Positions 1 through 8,802 of a stretch of DNA of 64,000 nucleotides are shown here, one piece after another. The number at the start of each line of letters is the position of its first letter. Position 1 is the first letter of the stretch. The stretch lies in contig CAZCGE010000134.1 in NCBI GenBank assembly GCA_964498125.1, forward strand, positions 1 to 64,000, written 5' to 3'. Made by a program: the position numbers and the translations under genes. Below the pieces are notes generated by a model. The model made no database searches, was not told the DNA's origin, and saw only the letters and a program-made list of their open reading frames with translations. Origin of the DNA: CAMDBL01 sp964498125 (GTDB lineage Bacteria > Pseudomonadota > Alphaproteobacteria > Rhizobiales > Hyphomicrobiaceae).

Positions 1-464
1 GAGCTTGGGCATGGGAAACTCCGTTGCGGAACGCCAGCGGACCTAACGAGATGCCGCCTTCTGCAATCTACAGCAACATTGAACTGGGGGTCAAGAATAT
101 AAATGATTGAAACTGCGTGAATTATATTTGCAGCGGAACGCACGAGGTTGCAGGAAGATGCGTATTCTCCTGTTTGTGGATCTGGGGGTCCACCGTTCGA
201 GCCGGGGAGGCGGTACCAATAAAATCACAATAAATTCAAAGTCTTGCCGTGAGAACAAATGTTCTCGTCGGCCTCATTCTGACTCGCGCATCCGGGGCTC
301 GTTCTGACTCTCGTTCCGGGCGTGTTTTAATTCCGTCACCCTGGCCCGGCGTTTGCGGGCAGCGGCTAGGCGCTGGACGTCGGTCTTTTTGACGTAGCCG
401 CGCGGGGAATTTCACCCCGAGCCTCGCACAGATCCGGACTTGATCGAGGGGGCGCAAATGGGCC
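1..464. other. Gene-poor left edge of the window
   Basis: I see no convincing gene here. Short open frames exist on both strands, but none has a plausible ribosome binding site plus a recognisable product. The stretch is AT-richer than its neighbours up to about position 240. It carries the first tRNA-His-like 3' half (174-220). A shorter look-alike of its variable-loop part, ctgggggtc, occurs at about 84-92. The phrase ttctgactc appears twice near 275-310. The most economical reading is an integration-site scar next to a tRNA-derived repeat. Confidence 0.5.
174..220 (+). repeat. tRNA-His-like 3' half, copy 1 (candidate att scar)
   Basis: These 47 bases match 15491-15537 with one mismatch. 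Read as tRNA they give a TTGTGGA anticodon loop (anticodon GTG, His), the 3' side of the anticodon stem, a GGGTC variable loop, a T-arm with loop TTCGAGC, a 7-base acceptor strand AGGCGGT, A73 and CCA. The 5' half (acceptor, D-arm, 5' anticodon stem) is absent. In this copy one T-stem base is changed (CCACCG), so it is not functional. An A73 would be odd for most bacterial tRNA-His but fits the alphaproteobacterial clade lacking G-1. A 3' tRNA fragment is what tyrosine-recombinase integration into a tRNA gene leaves behind. The identity and the att role are inferences. Confidence 0.6.
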
Positions 465-1172
465 TCAGCAGAGCCCAGCAGCAAGCTCTGTGAAATTCGC
501 GGCGATCAGGTCGGGTTGGTGCGGGGTCTGGCCGAACGGGCGCTGGCGCCGGTCGATGAAGGCCGTGCGCATGCCATAGGACTTGGCGCCGATGCAGTCG
601 AAGGCATGGTTGGCAACGAACAGGCAGCTCAAGCGATCGAGGCCGATCAGCTCCGTGGCCGTCGCATACGTCTTCCAGTGCGGTTTGAAAGTGCCGGCTT
701 CCTGCACCGAGATCACCTGATCGAACGGGAAACCGATGTGTGAACCCGCGGCCTTCAGCATATCACGGTCGCCGTTCGACAGGATCACCAGCTGGTAGCC
801 GGCGGCCCGCAGTTTGTGCAGCGCCTCGACGACATCCGGGAACGGCTTCAGCATCTCAATCTGTGAAACGAGCCAGTACACCTCCGCTTGCGTATAGGCG
901 ATGCCGCAGCGGTCCATGACCTGGGAGACCGCGCGGTGGCCAATCTGGCGGTAGGGTGTATGGCCGCGATCACACAGTGCGTCGATCATCGAGTTCTCGA
1001 AGTGCGTGCGCCGCCACCAGGTCACGAAGTTGTGGGCCTTGCCTTCCCAGCCCTTCTTCCCGAGGAATGGCGTGACGGCCTCGGTCAAACCGTTCTGCAT
1101 ATCGACGATGGTGCCGTACTGGTCGAAGACCAGGGCCTTGATCTCGCGCTGCAGAATTTCGGAGCGTTGCAT
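465..1172 (-). CDS. HAD-superfamily hydrolase, haloacid dehalogenase type II-like
   Basis: The product is 235 residues, the usual size for type II haloacid dehalogenases, which hydrolyse 2-haloacids through an aspartyl ester in the cytoplasm. Motif I is FDQYGT with nucleophile Asp17, motif II is ILSNGD with Ser132-Asn133, and the lysine lies in FKP (Lys163). The fourth motif is unusual. True L-2-haloacid dehalogenases have SSNxWD, whereas here it reads ANHAFD (residues 187-192), so the Ser and Asn that bind substrate are replaced while Asp192 is kept. The substrate may therefore not be a haloacid. I chose the ATG at 1172 because it is followed directly by the HAD core; the open frame continues upstream but lacks family similarity. 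No clear Shine-Dalgarno is visible. Confidence 0.82.
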   Translation of the reverse strand: MQRSEILQREIKALVFDQYGTIVDMQNGLTEAVTPFLGKKGWEGKAHNFVTWWRRTHFENSMIDALCDRGHTPYRQIGHRAVSQVMDRCGIAYTQAEVYWLVSQIEMLKPFPDVVEALHKLRAAGYQLVILSNGDRDMLKAAGSHIGFPFDQVISVQEAGTFKPHWKTYATATELIGLDRLSCLFVANHAFDCIGAKSYGMRTAFIDRRQRPFGQTPHQPDLIAANFTELAAGLC

Positions 1173-1461
1173 GACCGGTGCTCGCAACCCTGTCGGCAGG
1201 GAGCGTGTATCACGAAAATCAGCAAATGCGATGCATGCACGGACCACGACGATGCGCTCGATGCGGCCGCCGGACGAATGCGGGGCACGGCACGCAGGCT
1301 GTCGGGTGCTGGCGCCGCACGGGCTCGACACGCGTTCCCCCGTCACGGTTGCCGTCGCGAACCACGCATTTCGTGTGATAAGCTGCTATAAGCAAGGTGA
1401 CGGGCGACAGCTGTATCAAGGCTGCCTGAACCTGTTGACGGCCCATGGGAGGGTGAGTTCG

Positions 1462-2589
1462 TTGGACCAGCGCGTCATGCCGCGTGCCCAGGTGATCGCC
1501 TCGGCGCCGGGGGCCACGAGTGAATTGCGTGGCGTTGCCCCGGTGCTCGAAGTACGCGATCTGCATGTCCACTTCACGACGCCACATGGGCTGGTTCGCG
1601 CCGTCGAGGGGGTGAGCTACTCCGTGCTGCCGGGCGAGACGGTCGCCATCGTCGGGGAATCGGGCTCCGGCAAGTCGGTCTCCGCGCTGGCCGTCATGAA
1701 GCTGCTGCCGCCGGCCAATTCGCGCATCGTGCGCGGCTCCATCAGCCTGCTCGGACGCGACCTGCTGGCACTCTCCAACGAGGAGATGCGCAAGATCCGC
1801 GGCCGCGACATGGCGATGATCTTCCAGGAGCCGATGACCTCGCTCAACCCGGTGCTGACCATCGGGCTGCAGGTCACCGAGCCGCTGCTGGCCCACATGG
1901 GCATGGGCGCGAAGGCGGCCCGCGCGCGCGCCATCGAGCTGCTGACGCTGGTCGGCATCACCGAGCCCGAGACGCGCCTTGCCCAGCACCCGCACGAGCT
2001 GTCCGGTGGCATGCGCCAGCGCGTGATGATCGCCATCGGCCTCGCCTGCAACCCGAAGCTGTTGATCGCCGATGAGCCGACGACAGCGCTCGACGTCACC
2101 ATCCAGGCCCAGATCCTCGAGCTGATGAAGGATCTGTCCCGCCGCTTCGGCATCGCCGTCGTCATCATCACGCACAACCTCGGCATCGTCGCCCGCTATG
2201 CCGACCGCGTCAACGTCATGTATGCCGCCCGCATCGTCGAGAGCGGACCGGCGGAGGCCGTGTTCAGCCGCCAGCTGCATCCCTACTCGCGCGGGCTGCT
2301 GTCGGCGGTGCCGCGGCTCGACCGCGGCCGCAGCGCCAGGCTGCAGACCATCGACGGCGCGCCCCGCCGAACCTGCTGCGGCCACCCGAGGGCTGCCGCT
2401 TCCGCCCGCGATGCCGATATGCCGTCGAAGCCTGCCACCAGGTTCCCGACGATGTCGAGTTCGGCCCGGGGCACAAGGTCGCCTGCCATCGCGCGCACGA
2501 GCTTGAGGCGCTCGACCGCTCGTCCCATGCCGGACCCGCGCCGGCGCGGACCATGGCCGCGAACGGGGCGGCCGGCCAGCCGATCCTGA
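1462..2589 (+). CDS. Peptide/nickel-type ABC transporter ATPase, first half (frameshifted 3' end)
   Basis: This is a DppD/OppD-type ATPase that would power import through the permeases downstream. Walker A (GESGSGKS) is at residues 65-72, and the Q-loop FQEPMTSLNP, signature LSGGMRQRV and Walker B LLIADEPTTALD follow. After about residue 300 the reading goes out of frame. Two extra C bases at 2362-2363 (or one missing base) move the conserved C-terminal oligopeptide-binding tail (EGCRFRPRC) into the frame of the next gene. There it runs without a stop into the second ATPase. The intact ancestor was therefore one fused two-ATPase protein of the GsiA/YejF type. I took the TTG at 1462 because GGGAGGG lies about 9 bases upstream; ATG 1477 is the alternative. 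A sequencing error is possible. Confidence 0.8.
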   Translation: MDQRVMPRAQVIASAPGATSELRGVAPVLEVRDLHVHFTTPHGLVRAVEGVSYSVLPGETVAIVGESGSGKSVSALAVMKLLPPANSRIVRGSISLLGRDLLALSNEEMRKIRGRDMAMIFQEPMTSLNPVLTIGLQVTEPLLAHMGMGAKAARARAIELLTLVGITEPETRLAQHPHELSGGMRQRVMIAIGLACNPKLLIADEPTTALDVTIQAQILELMKDLSRRFGIAVVIITHNLGIVARYADRVNVMYAARIVESGPAEAVFSRQLHPYSRGLLSAVPRLDRGRSARLQTIDGAPRRTCCGHPRAAASARDADMPSKPATRFPTMSSSARGTRSPAIARTSLRRSTARPMPDPRRRGPWPRTGRPASRS

Positions 2590-3587
2590 CGATCGATCAC
2601 GTCAGCAAATTCTTCCCGATACGCAAAGGCCTGCTCGGTTCCCGGCAGGTGGTGCGCGCCGTCGACGACGTGTCGATCGACATCGCGCAAGGAGAAACCC
2701 TCGGCCTCGTCGGCGAGTCGGGTTGTGGCAAGACCACGCTCGGACGCGTCGTCCTGCGCCTCGATGATGCCACGGCCGGCCGCATCGTGTTCGAGGGGGC
2801 TGATCTTGGCCGTCTCGGCCGCAACGAGATGCTGGCCGTGCGCAAGAAGATCCAGGTGATCTTCCAGGACCCGTACTCCTCGCTCAATCCCAGGATGAAG
2901 GTCGGCAGCATCATCGGCGAGCCGATGCGGGTGCACGCCATCCTGCCCGATGAGAAGATTGAGGAGCGCGTGGCCGAGCTGCTGTCGCTGGTCGGTCTGC
3001 ACGGCTACATGGCTGATCGCTACCCCCACCAGTTGTCGGGCGGGCAGCGCCAGCGCGTCGGCATTGCACGCGCGCTGGCGGTCAACCCGCGCCTCATCGT
3101 CTGCGACGAGGCGGTCTCCGCGCTCGACGTCTCGATCCAGGGCCAGGTGATGAACCTGCTCGAGGACCTGCAGCAGAAGCTCGGTCTGACCTACCTGTTC
3201 ATCGCCCACGATCTGGCGGTGGTGCGGCACATCTCGACCAAGGTGGCGGTGATGTACCTCGGGCGCATCGTCGAGTACGCGCCGGTCGACATGCTGTTCG
3301 CCAATCCCCAGCATCCCTATACCAAGGCGCTGCTGCAGGCAGCCCCAATCCCCGACCCGACGATCGAGCGCAACCGGCCGCGCTCGATCATCCGCGGCGA
3401 GCTGCCGAGCCCGCTGCGACCACCCCCGGGCTGCGTTTTCCATCCCCGCTGCCCGCTGGCCGTGGAGGGCTGCAAGCAGTCGGTGCCGGCACTGCGCGAA
3501 CTCGGACCCGGGCACTGGGTCGCCTGTCCGGTCGTCGAGGCGGCCAACCGCGGTGCGCCGGCCTACGTGGATGGTCCCATACCCTGA
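2553..3587 (+). CDS. Peptide/nickel-type ABC transporter ATPase, second half
   Basis: This DppF/OppF-like ATPase of 344 residues pairs with the preceding ATPase. Walker A is GESGCGKTT (about residues 54-62), with Q-loop FQDPYSSLNP, signature LSGGQRQRV, Walker B LIVCDEAVSALD, and a C-terminal oligopeptide-type extension with the cysteine motif CVFHPRCPLAVEGC. The ATG at 2553 lies inside the 3' end of the previous frame, and the frame stays open upstream of it to about 2364. If the upstream frameshift is repaired, the two ATPase domains form a single polypeptide. As the sequence stands, this half could be translated alone from ATG 2553, though no strong Shine-Dalgarno precedes it. It is followed at 3622 by the binding-protein gene of the same importer. 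Confidence 0.88.
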   Translation: MAANGAAGQPILTIDHVSKFFPIRKGLLGSRQVVRAVDDVSIDIAQGETLGLVGESGCGKTTLGRVVLRLDDATAGRIVFEGADLGRLGRNEMLAVRKKIQVIFQDPYSSLNPRMKVGSIIGEPMRVHAILPDEKIEERVAELLSLVGLHGYMADRYPHQLSGGQRQRVGIARALAVNPRLIVCDEAVSALDVSIQGQVMNLLEDLQQKLGLTYLFIAHDLAVVRHISTKVAVMYLGRIVEYAPVDMLFANPQHPYTKALLQAAPIPDPTIERNRPRSIIRGELPSPLRPPPGCVFHPRCPLAVEGCKQSVPALRELGPGHWVACPVVEAANRGAPAYVDGPIP

Positions 3588-3621
3588 ACACAGCAATGAC
3601 TGGAGCAGAGGAGAGCAGAAC

Positions 3622-5232
3622 ATGAAACATTGGCAGTCGAGATTGGCGCTGGCGGTCGCAGCCAGCTTCGCGGTTGCGAGCCTCGCGGTTCCAGCCGCGC
3701 TGGCGCAAGCGCCGAAGAAGGGCGGCATCTTCACATTCGTCGTTCCCGACGAGCCGCCGAGCTTCGACGGGCACAAGGAGACGACGTTCGCGCTGATCCA
3801 CCCGATCGCGCCATTCTACAGCGTGCTGATCCGCGTCGATCCCGACAATCCGGCGACGTTCACGGACTTCAGATGCGATCTGTGCACCGCGATGCCCGAA
3901 CCGACCGACGGCGGCAAGACCTGGACCTTCAAGATCCGCAAGGGCGTCAAGTTCCACGACGGCTCGGCGCTGACCGCCAAGGACGTGCACGCCTCCTTCG
4001 AGGGCATCGTCTTCCCGCAGGAGGGCATCATCAGCGCCCGCAAGGCACAGTTCTCGATGGTCGAGAGCGTGACGGCTCCCGATGACGAGACGGTGGTTTT
4101 CAAGCTCAAGTATCCCTCGGGCGCGTTCATCCCGTCGCTGGCGACGCCGTACAACTTCATTTACTCGAAGGCGGTGCTCGACAAGGACCAGCGCTTCTAC
4201 GAGAAGAACGTGATGGGCTCGGGCCCGTTCGTGTTCGATGGCCGCGAGGCGGGCGCCCTGATCAAGGGCAAGCGCAATCCAAACTACTACCACGAGGGCA
4301 AGCCGTACCTCGATGGCTTCGAGGCGATCTTCGCCAAGACCCAGAACCTGCGCGTGCAGGCGATTCGTGGCGACCGGGCCGCGGTCGAGTTCCGCGGCTT
4401 CCCGCCGAAGAGCCGTGACGATCTCGTGGCCGCCCTCGGCAATGACATTACCGTGCAGGAGAGCGACTGGAACTGCGCCCTGTTCGTAACGCCCAACCAC
4501 CAGAAGAAGCCGTTCGACGACGTGCGCGTGCGCAAGGCGATGACGCTGGCCATCGATCGGTGGGGTGGCGCCGCCAGCCTCGCCAAGATCGCCATCGTCA
4601 AGACTGTGGGCGGCGTTGCCTTCCCCGGTCATCCGCTGGCGGCAAGCAAGGAAGAGCTGCAGCAGCTCGCCGGCTACGGGCCCGACATCGTGAAATCGCG
4701 CGAGGAGGCCAGGCGGCTGTTGAAGGAGGCGGGCGCGGAAAACCTCAAGTTCACCCTCGCCAATCGCGGCGTGGACCAGCCCTACACCATCGTTGGCACA
4801 TGGCTGATCGACCAGTGGAAGCAGGTCGGCATCACGGTCGACCAGAAGGTCGACGCGACGGGGCCGTTCTATGCCGCGCTGGAAGCCGGCTCGTTCGAGG
4901 TTACCATGGACTTCAACTGCCAGTCGGTGGTCAATCCACTGGTCGACGTGGCGAAGTTCCTGCCCTCCGATGTCGCCGGCGATCAATACGGCCGCTTCAA
5001 GGACGATGAATTGAAGACGCTGCACGACGCCATGAACCGGACCGGCGACGTGGCCGAGCAGAAGCGGCTGATGCGGATCTACGAGAAGCGCGTGCTCAAT
5101 GACGAGGTGCACAACATGATGACGCTGTGGTGGTACCGCATCATTCCGCACCGCTCCTACATGAAGGGCTGGAAAATAACCGCCAGCCACTACCTGAACC
5201 AGGACCTGTCCGGGGTCTGGCTCGACAAGTGA
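3622..5232 (+). CDS. ABC transporter substrate-binding protein, family 5 (peptide/nickel type)
   Basis: The 536-residue product has a Sec signal peptide (basic MKHWQSR start, hydrophobic stretch, cleavage after ALAQA at about residue 29). The mature part is a typical SBP_bac_5 domain, with a family-like early segment KTWTFKIRKGVKFHDGSAL and the usual length for the family. It would bind peptides, opines or similar solutes in the periplasm and deliver them to the two permeases encoded next. The start at 3622 follows AGAGGAGA at good spacing. The gene is co-directional with ATPases, permeases and binding protein, giving a complete importer at 1462-7194. The ligand cannot be told from sequence alone. 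Confidence 0.92.
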   Translation: MKHWQSRLALAVAASFAVASLAVPAALAQAPKKGGIFTFVVPDEPPSFDGHKETTFALIHPIAPFYSVLIRVDPDNPATFTDFRCDLCTAMPEPTDGGKTWTFKIRKGVKFHDGSALTAKDVHASFEGIVFPQEGIISARKAQFSMVESVTAPDDETVVFKLKYPSGAFIPSLATPYNFIYSKAVLDKDQRFYEKNVMGSGPFVFDGREAGALIKGKRNPNYYHEGKPYLDGFEAIFAKTQNLRVQAIRGDRAAVEFRGFPPKSRDDLVAALGNDITVQESDWNCALFVTPNHQKKPFDDVRVRKAMTLAIDRWGGAASLAKIAIVKTVGGVAFPGHPLAASKEELQQLAGYGPDIVKSREEARRLLKEAGAENLKFTLANRGVDQPYTIVGTWLIDQWKQVGITVDQKVDATGPFYAALEAGSFEVTMDFNCQSVVNPLVDVAKFLPSDVAGDQYGRFKDDELKTLHDAMNRTGDVAEQKRLMRIYEKRVLNDEVHNMMTLWWYRIIPHRSYMKGWKITASHYLNQDLSGVWLDK

Positions 5233-5240
5233 TACCGCGC

Positions 5241-5277
5241 GCCCTCTCCCCGCCGCGCTCGGCGACGGGGAGAGGGC
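5241..5277 (+). repeat. Intercistronic hairpin
   Basis: The arms gccctctcccc and ggggagagggc are perfect inverted repeats around a GC-rich loop. They sit 8 bases after the binding-protein stop and before the first permease gene. Hairpins of this kind between binding-protein and permease genes commonly stabilise the upstream mRNA or partly terminate transcription, which would give excess binding protein. There is no T-run, so it is unlikely to be a full intrinsic terminator. Confidence 0.6.
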
Positions 5278-5316
5278 GACCACGTAACTCGTAAACCTGA
5301 TCGAACCGGCGCCATC

Positions 5317-6288
5317 ATGTTGAGCTATGTCGTGAAGCGACTGCTGGCGATGATCCCGATGCTGTTCGGGGCCGCGGTGCTGACCTTCCTGCTGATGCGG
5401 CTGATCCCCGGCGACATCTGCTTCATGCGGCTGGCCGCCGGCGGCGGCAGCGTCAATGCCGAGATCCTCGGCAAGTGCCGGGTCGAGCTCGGCCTCGACC
5501 AGCCGCTCTGGCGGCAGTTCATCGACTACATTTGGGGGCTCGTCACATTGAACCTCGGCGACTCCATGTGGACCGGCCGGCCGATCATCGAGGAGATCGG
5601 CCTCCGGTTCCATCTGTCGCTGCAGGTCGCCATCATGGCGACGCTGACCGCCATCGCCATGGCCATCCCGCTGGGCGTCATCTCGGCGGTCAAGCAGAAC
5701 ACCTGGATCGACTACGCGGTGCGCACGTTCTCGATCGCCGGCATCGCCATGCCGTCGTTCTGGCTCGGCATCCTGATCATCCTGGGCATCCTGATCGCCA
5801 CCAAGTCATGGTTCGGCAATCCGTGGATGCCGCCGATCAAGTTCGTGCCGATCTGGGTGGACCCCTGGTACAACCTGTCGATGCTGATCTGGCCGGCGCT
5901 GGCGACCGGGTATCGCTATTCAGCCGTGGCGACGCGCATGACGCGATCAGCGCTGCTCGAGGTGCTGCGCGAGGACTATGTGCGCACCGCCCGCGCCAAG
6001 GGTCTGATGGAGAAGCTGATCATCAATCGCCACGCGCTCAGGAACGCGCTGCTGCCGGTGATCACGGTGATCGGCATCGAATTCGCCTTCCTGATGGGCG
6101 GCCTCGTCGTCACCGAGCAGGTGTTCAACCTCAACGGGCTGGGCAAGCTGTTCGTCGAGTCGGTGCAGAACTACGACTACAACATGACTCAGGCACTGGT
6201 GATGCTGACGGTCCTGATCTTCGCCATCTCCAACTTCGTGGTCGATCTCGCCTACGGCTGGCTCGACCCCCGCATCCGCTACGATTGA
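5317..6288 (+). CDS. ABC transporter permease, DppB/OppB type
   Basis: This 323-residue inner-membrane protein has an N-terminal transmembrane helix starting at about residue 8 (LLAMIPMLFGAAVLTFLLMR), a periplasmic loop, then a cluster of hydrophobic helices. The cytoplasmic EAA loop is recognisable in DYVRTARAKGL, followed by the helices that end in DLAYGWLDPRIRYD, a C-terminus typical of DppB-type permeases. It forms the membrane channel together with the next gene product, which starts 9 bases after this stop. The order ATPases, binding protein, DppB, DppC is a full peptide/nickel-family importer. The start is ATG 5317; no strong Shine-Dalgarno is visible, so expression may depend on coupling. 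Confidence 0.93.
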   Translation: MLSYVVKRLLAMIPMLFGAAVLTFLLMRLIPGDICFMRLAAGGGSVNAEILGKCRVELGLDQPLWRQFIDYIWGLVTLNLGDSMWTGRPIIEEIGLRFHLSLQVAIMATLTAIAMAIPLGVISAVKQNTWIDYAVRTFSIAGIAMPSFWLGILIILGILIATKSWFGNPWMPPIKFVPIWVDPWYNLSMLIWPALATGYRYSAVATRMTRSALLEVLREDYVRTARAKGLMEKLIINRHALRNALLPVITVIGIEFAFLMGGLVVTEQVFNLNGLGKLFVESVQNYDYNMTQALVMLTVLIFAISNFVVDLAYGWLDPRIRYD

Positions 6289-6297
6289 GGGCGTGCA

Positions 6298-7194
6298 ATG
6301 GCGATCACACAGCCTGCCGGCGCCGCGACAGTGGAAGACCTGCCGGCCAAGGCGTCGCGGCTCACCGAGCTTTGGGGCTTTAGCCGTCGCAACCCGCTCG
6401 GCGCCTTCGGCGGCATGATCGTGGTCATCATGTTTCTGATGGCGATATTCGCGGGCGTGCTGACCTCCCACGACCCGACCGCCAACGACTTCGGCGCCAT
6501 GCTCGAGCCGCCGAGCATCGAGTATCTGCTTGGCACCGACCAGTTCGGCCGCGATCTGTTTTCGCGTATCATGTATGGCGCGCGCACCGCCCTGCTGGTC
6601 GGCTTCGTCACGGCCTTGGTCGGTGCCACCATCGGCCTCGTCCTGGGGGTCGGCAGCGCCTATTTCGGCGGCGCCTTCGACCTTGTCGTGCAGCGCTTCA
6701 TGGACGTGCTGATGGCTTTCCCGCTGATCATCCTGGCGCTCGCCATCGTCGCCATCTTCGGCACGGGAACGATCAACGTCATCATCGCCATCACCATCCC
6801 GATCATTCCGCGCTGCGCCCGCGTCGTCCGCTCCAGCGCGCTCGCCATTCGCGAGATGCCCTACGTCGACGCGGCGCGGGCCGCCGGCTACGGGCATTGG
6901 CGGATCATCTCCCGCCACATGATCCCGAACGTCATGGCCCCCTACCTCATCGTCATGACGGCGACCGTCGGCCAGGCGATCCTGACCGAGGCGTCGCTGT
7001 CGTTTCTCGGCCTCGGCGTGCAGGAGCCGGTTCCGGCGTGGGGGCTGATGCTGCGCGGCGGCGCGCAGGACTTCGCCGAGAGCGCACCATGGGTCGCGAT
7101 CTTTCCCGGGATTGCGATCTCGCTGGCGGTGTTCGGCTTCAACCTGTTCGGCGACGCCCTGCGCGACGAACTCGATCCCAAGCTGAAGACCTGA
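6298..7194 (+). CDS. ABC transporter permease, DppC/OppC type
   Basis: This is a 298-residue inner-membrane permease with the N-terminal OppC-type segment (SRRNPLGAFGGMIVVIM), the family signature LLGTDQFGRDLFSRIMYGAR, and the EAA loop motif PYVDAARAAGYGHWRIISRH in the cytoplasmic face. The end of the protein, FNLFGDALRDELDPKLK, is also characteristic. It is the last gene of the importer operon, 9 bases downstream of the first permease. No clear terminator follows. The next convincing genes (SPW, BON fragment) are on the other strand and converge on it. Confidence 0.93.
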   Translation: MAITQPAGAATVEDLPAKASRLTELWGFSRRNPLGAFGGMIVVIMFLMAIFAGVLTSHDPTANDFGAMLEPPSIEYLLGTDQFGRDLFSRIMYGARTALLVGFVTALVGATIGLVLGVGSAYFGGAFDLVVQRFMDVLMAFPLIILALAIVAIFGTGTINVIIAITIPIIPRCARVVRSSALAIREMPYVDAARAAGYGHWRIISRHMIPNVMAPYLIVMTATVGQAILTEASLSFLGLGVQEPVPAWGLMLRGGAQDFAESAPWVAIFPGIAISLAVFGFNLFGDALRDELDPKLKT

Positions 7195-7311
7195 GGCAGC
7201 AAGGCCGTTCGAGGAAATGGATCAGCTGTGATCCTCGTCACAACCACGCATTGGCCGATGCACTGGCCGGTGTGTCGCGGAGTCCTCTCTCCTGCCACAA
7301 GGGCCCGACAT

Positions 7312-7569
7312 TCAAACGCCTTTCCAGGCTCGGACGACGACTATGCGGTTCTCGACATCGTTGACGCCCGAGATGCCGCGCACCAGGTTTTCCAATGCTG
7401 GCTTCTGCTGAGCATGCATGGTCGTCCCTGCAAGGGTCACTTTCCCGTTCGCGGCCGTAGCCTCGATGGTCACGGAAGATCCAGCGGCGGTGTGCTCGGT
7501 GATGGCGGTGCGAACGCGCCACTCGAGCAGGTTGCCGTTACCGTCCGTGCTTGGCCAAGTCCTCGTCGC
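7312..7569 (-). pseudogene. BON-domain fragment without a good start codon
   Basis: Reading the minus strand from about 7543 to the stop at 7312-7314 gives some 70 residues of a BON domain: WRVRTAITEHTAAG, then NGKVTLAGTTMHAQQKPALE, then GISGVNDVENRIVVVRAW. BON domains are periplasmic or membrane-binding modules of stress proteins such as OsmY. The frame overlaps the end of the SPW gene in another frame and is bounded upstream by a stop at 7570-7572. Only a CTG or an internal GTG is available as a start. It is either a decayed gene or the 3' part of a former fusion with the membrane protein upstream. The domain call is confident; its expression is doubtful. Confidence 0.55.
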
Positions 7570-7921
7570 TCAAGCTCCAGTCCTGCCACAACTCGAGCAG
7601 GGCAAGCAGCGCTACGATGGCACCGAGGGCAAAATGCCAATACCGGAGCTGACCGGTCGCCGCGTAACCGGCAAGGAATGGCAATGCGATCAGCGCCAGT
7701 CCACAGGCCAACTCGGCGACCTCACCCCAACGAGACGACCCGAGCAGCTCGAGTTGAGCCAATGTCATCAACAGGAGTCCCAGAGCCATGGCGATGAACA
7801 TGACGCCTTGATCGGCGGTTTGCCCTGCGATCCAGGGCGAGAGACCGATCAAGATGCCCAAGCCAACGCCGGCATAGTCCTCCCATGTGCGGTGCTTTTT
7901 GAGAAAGCTTGCGCGTGCCAT
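7538..7921 (-). CDS. SPW-repeat membrane protein
   Basis: This 127-residue polytopic inner-membrane protein has four predicted hydrophobic segments. The family motif SPW occurs at residues 28-30 (LIGLSPWIAG), and the second half is a diverged repeat (about YAATGQLRYWHFALGAIVAL). Family members are small membrane proteins of unknown function, often encoded near stress genes. The ATG at 7921 is chosen because AGGGAGG sits 8 bases upstream and the WEDYAGVGLGIL start matches the family. The gene is convergent with the ABC importer, and a BON-domain fragment overlaps its 3' end. Confidence 0.8.
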   Translation of the reverse strand: MARASFLKKHRTWEDYAGVGLGILIGLSPWIAGQTADQGVMFIAMALGLLLMTLAQLELLGSSRWGEVAELACGLALIALPFLAGYAATGQLRYWHFALGAIVALLALLELWQDWSLSDEDLAKHGR

Positions 7922-8228
7922 GACAAGTACCTCCCTTGGAAGCCACGGCATGTCGCATCGACGGTGGGGCGTCTTCCGCACGCTTGACAACACAACCGAA
8001 TGAACGCCCTGCGTATCGGTGCGCATGTCTCACAATGATGTGGGTGAGGCGCATGATCTCGTCAAGGCCCAGGCAGGGGTAAGGCGGATCGTTTGGCTCC
8101 GAGTTATTCCAAGTCGATGCTGCAGCGCACGATAGCCACGTTGCAATTGAGGCGTGGGAGCGTATGGTGAATAGCATTGGCGACGGGCGGGCATGGCATT
8201 GCGTTTTTCGGGCTGAGAGGAAGACACC

Positions 8229-8543
8229 ATGATTTCGCTCGAGGACTGCATCGGGCTGTGCGGGTTGAGCGAGGCGGAGGTGCTGGCGATTGCCGAGCAT
8301 GAGCACGTGCCGGAGATCATAGCTGCCGCACTGGCACAGCACCTGCTTCGTCAGACCGACGGCTGTCGGCGCATTGCCGCCATGATCGCCGATGACGTCA
8401 GCAGGTCGATGGCTCGGGGCGACCGCCGGCATGCCCATGAAGTGAAAACGGTGCTGCAAAGCTTTGTGGCGGAGCATCCCGAAGCCCTGGCATCCGTGCG
8501 CGCCCAGGCCTGCCTCAATGGTTCGGCTCACGCCGCGGCTTGA
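8229..8543 (+). CDS. Small conserved hypothetical protein
   Basis: The predicted protein has 104 residues, is acidic and helical, and begins MISLEDCIGLCGLSEAEV. I recall similar small proteins in Rhizobiales but know no function. A good Shine-Dalgarno (GAGAGGAAG) lies about 8 bases before the ATG. There is no signal peptide or membrane segment. Cysteines are present near the N-terminus (Cys7, Cys11) and at two later positions, which could support metal binding, but no known motif is formed. The gene stands alone between the SPW gene (divergent) and the PEP-mutase gene (convergent). Confidence 0.65.
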   Translation: MISLEDCIGLCGLSEAEVLAIAEHEHVPEIIAAALAQHLLRQTDGCRRIAAMIADDVSRSMARGDRRHAHEVKTVLQSFVAEHPEALASVRAQACLNGSAHAAA

Positions 8544-8802
8544 GGTGGCAGCCGGACGATCCGGCCATGAGACTTCGTTTCGGGTGTGGCGACGACGGAC
8601 CCCAAGGCGCTCTTCGGACTGTCGGGGTGGGCGGGCGCAACACCTAGAAATTGCCGTTCAACACGCGCCGATCGTCTTCACGATACGCCCCAGGCTGGCC
8701 TTTCGGCAGGACAGACTCGATAACGCTCCGCTCGAAGTCCTTCAGATCGTGGCGCATGATCCAAGCTCCGATGTTTCGAATCTTGAATTATTGCAAGCTC
8801 GG

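Noticed and set aside
3388..5613. A 741-codon open frame on the minus strand opposite the binding-protein gene
   Set aside because: It is the antisense shadow of a clear SBP_bac_5 gene in GC-rich DNA; its translation is Val/Asp/His/Arg-rich with no domain pattern and has no ribosome binding site.
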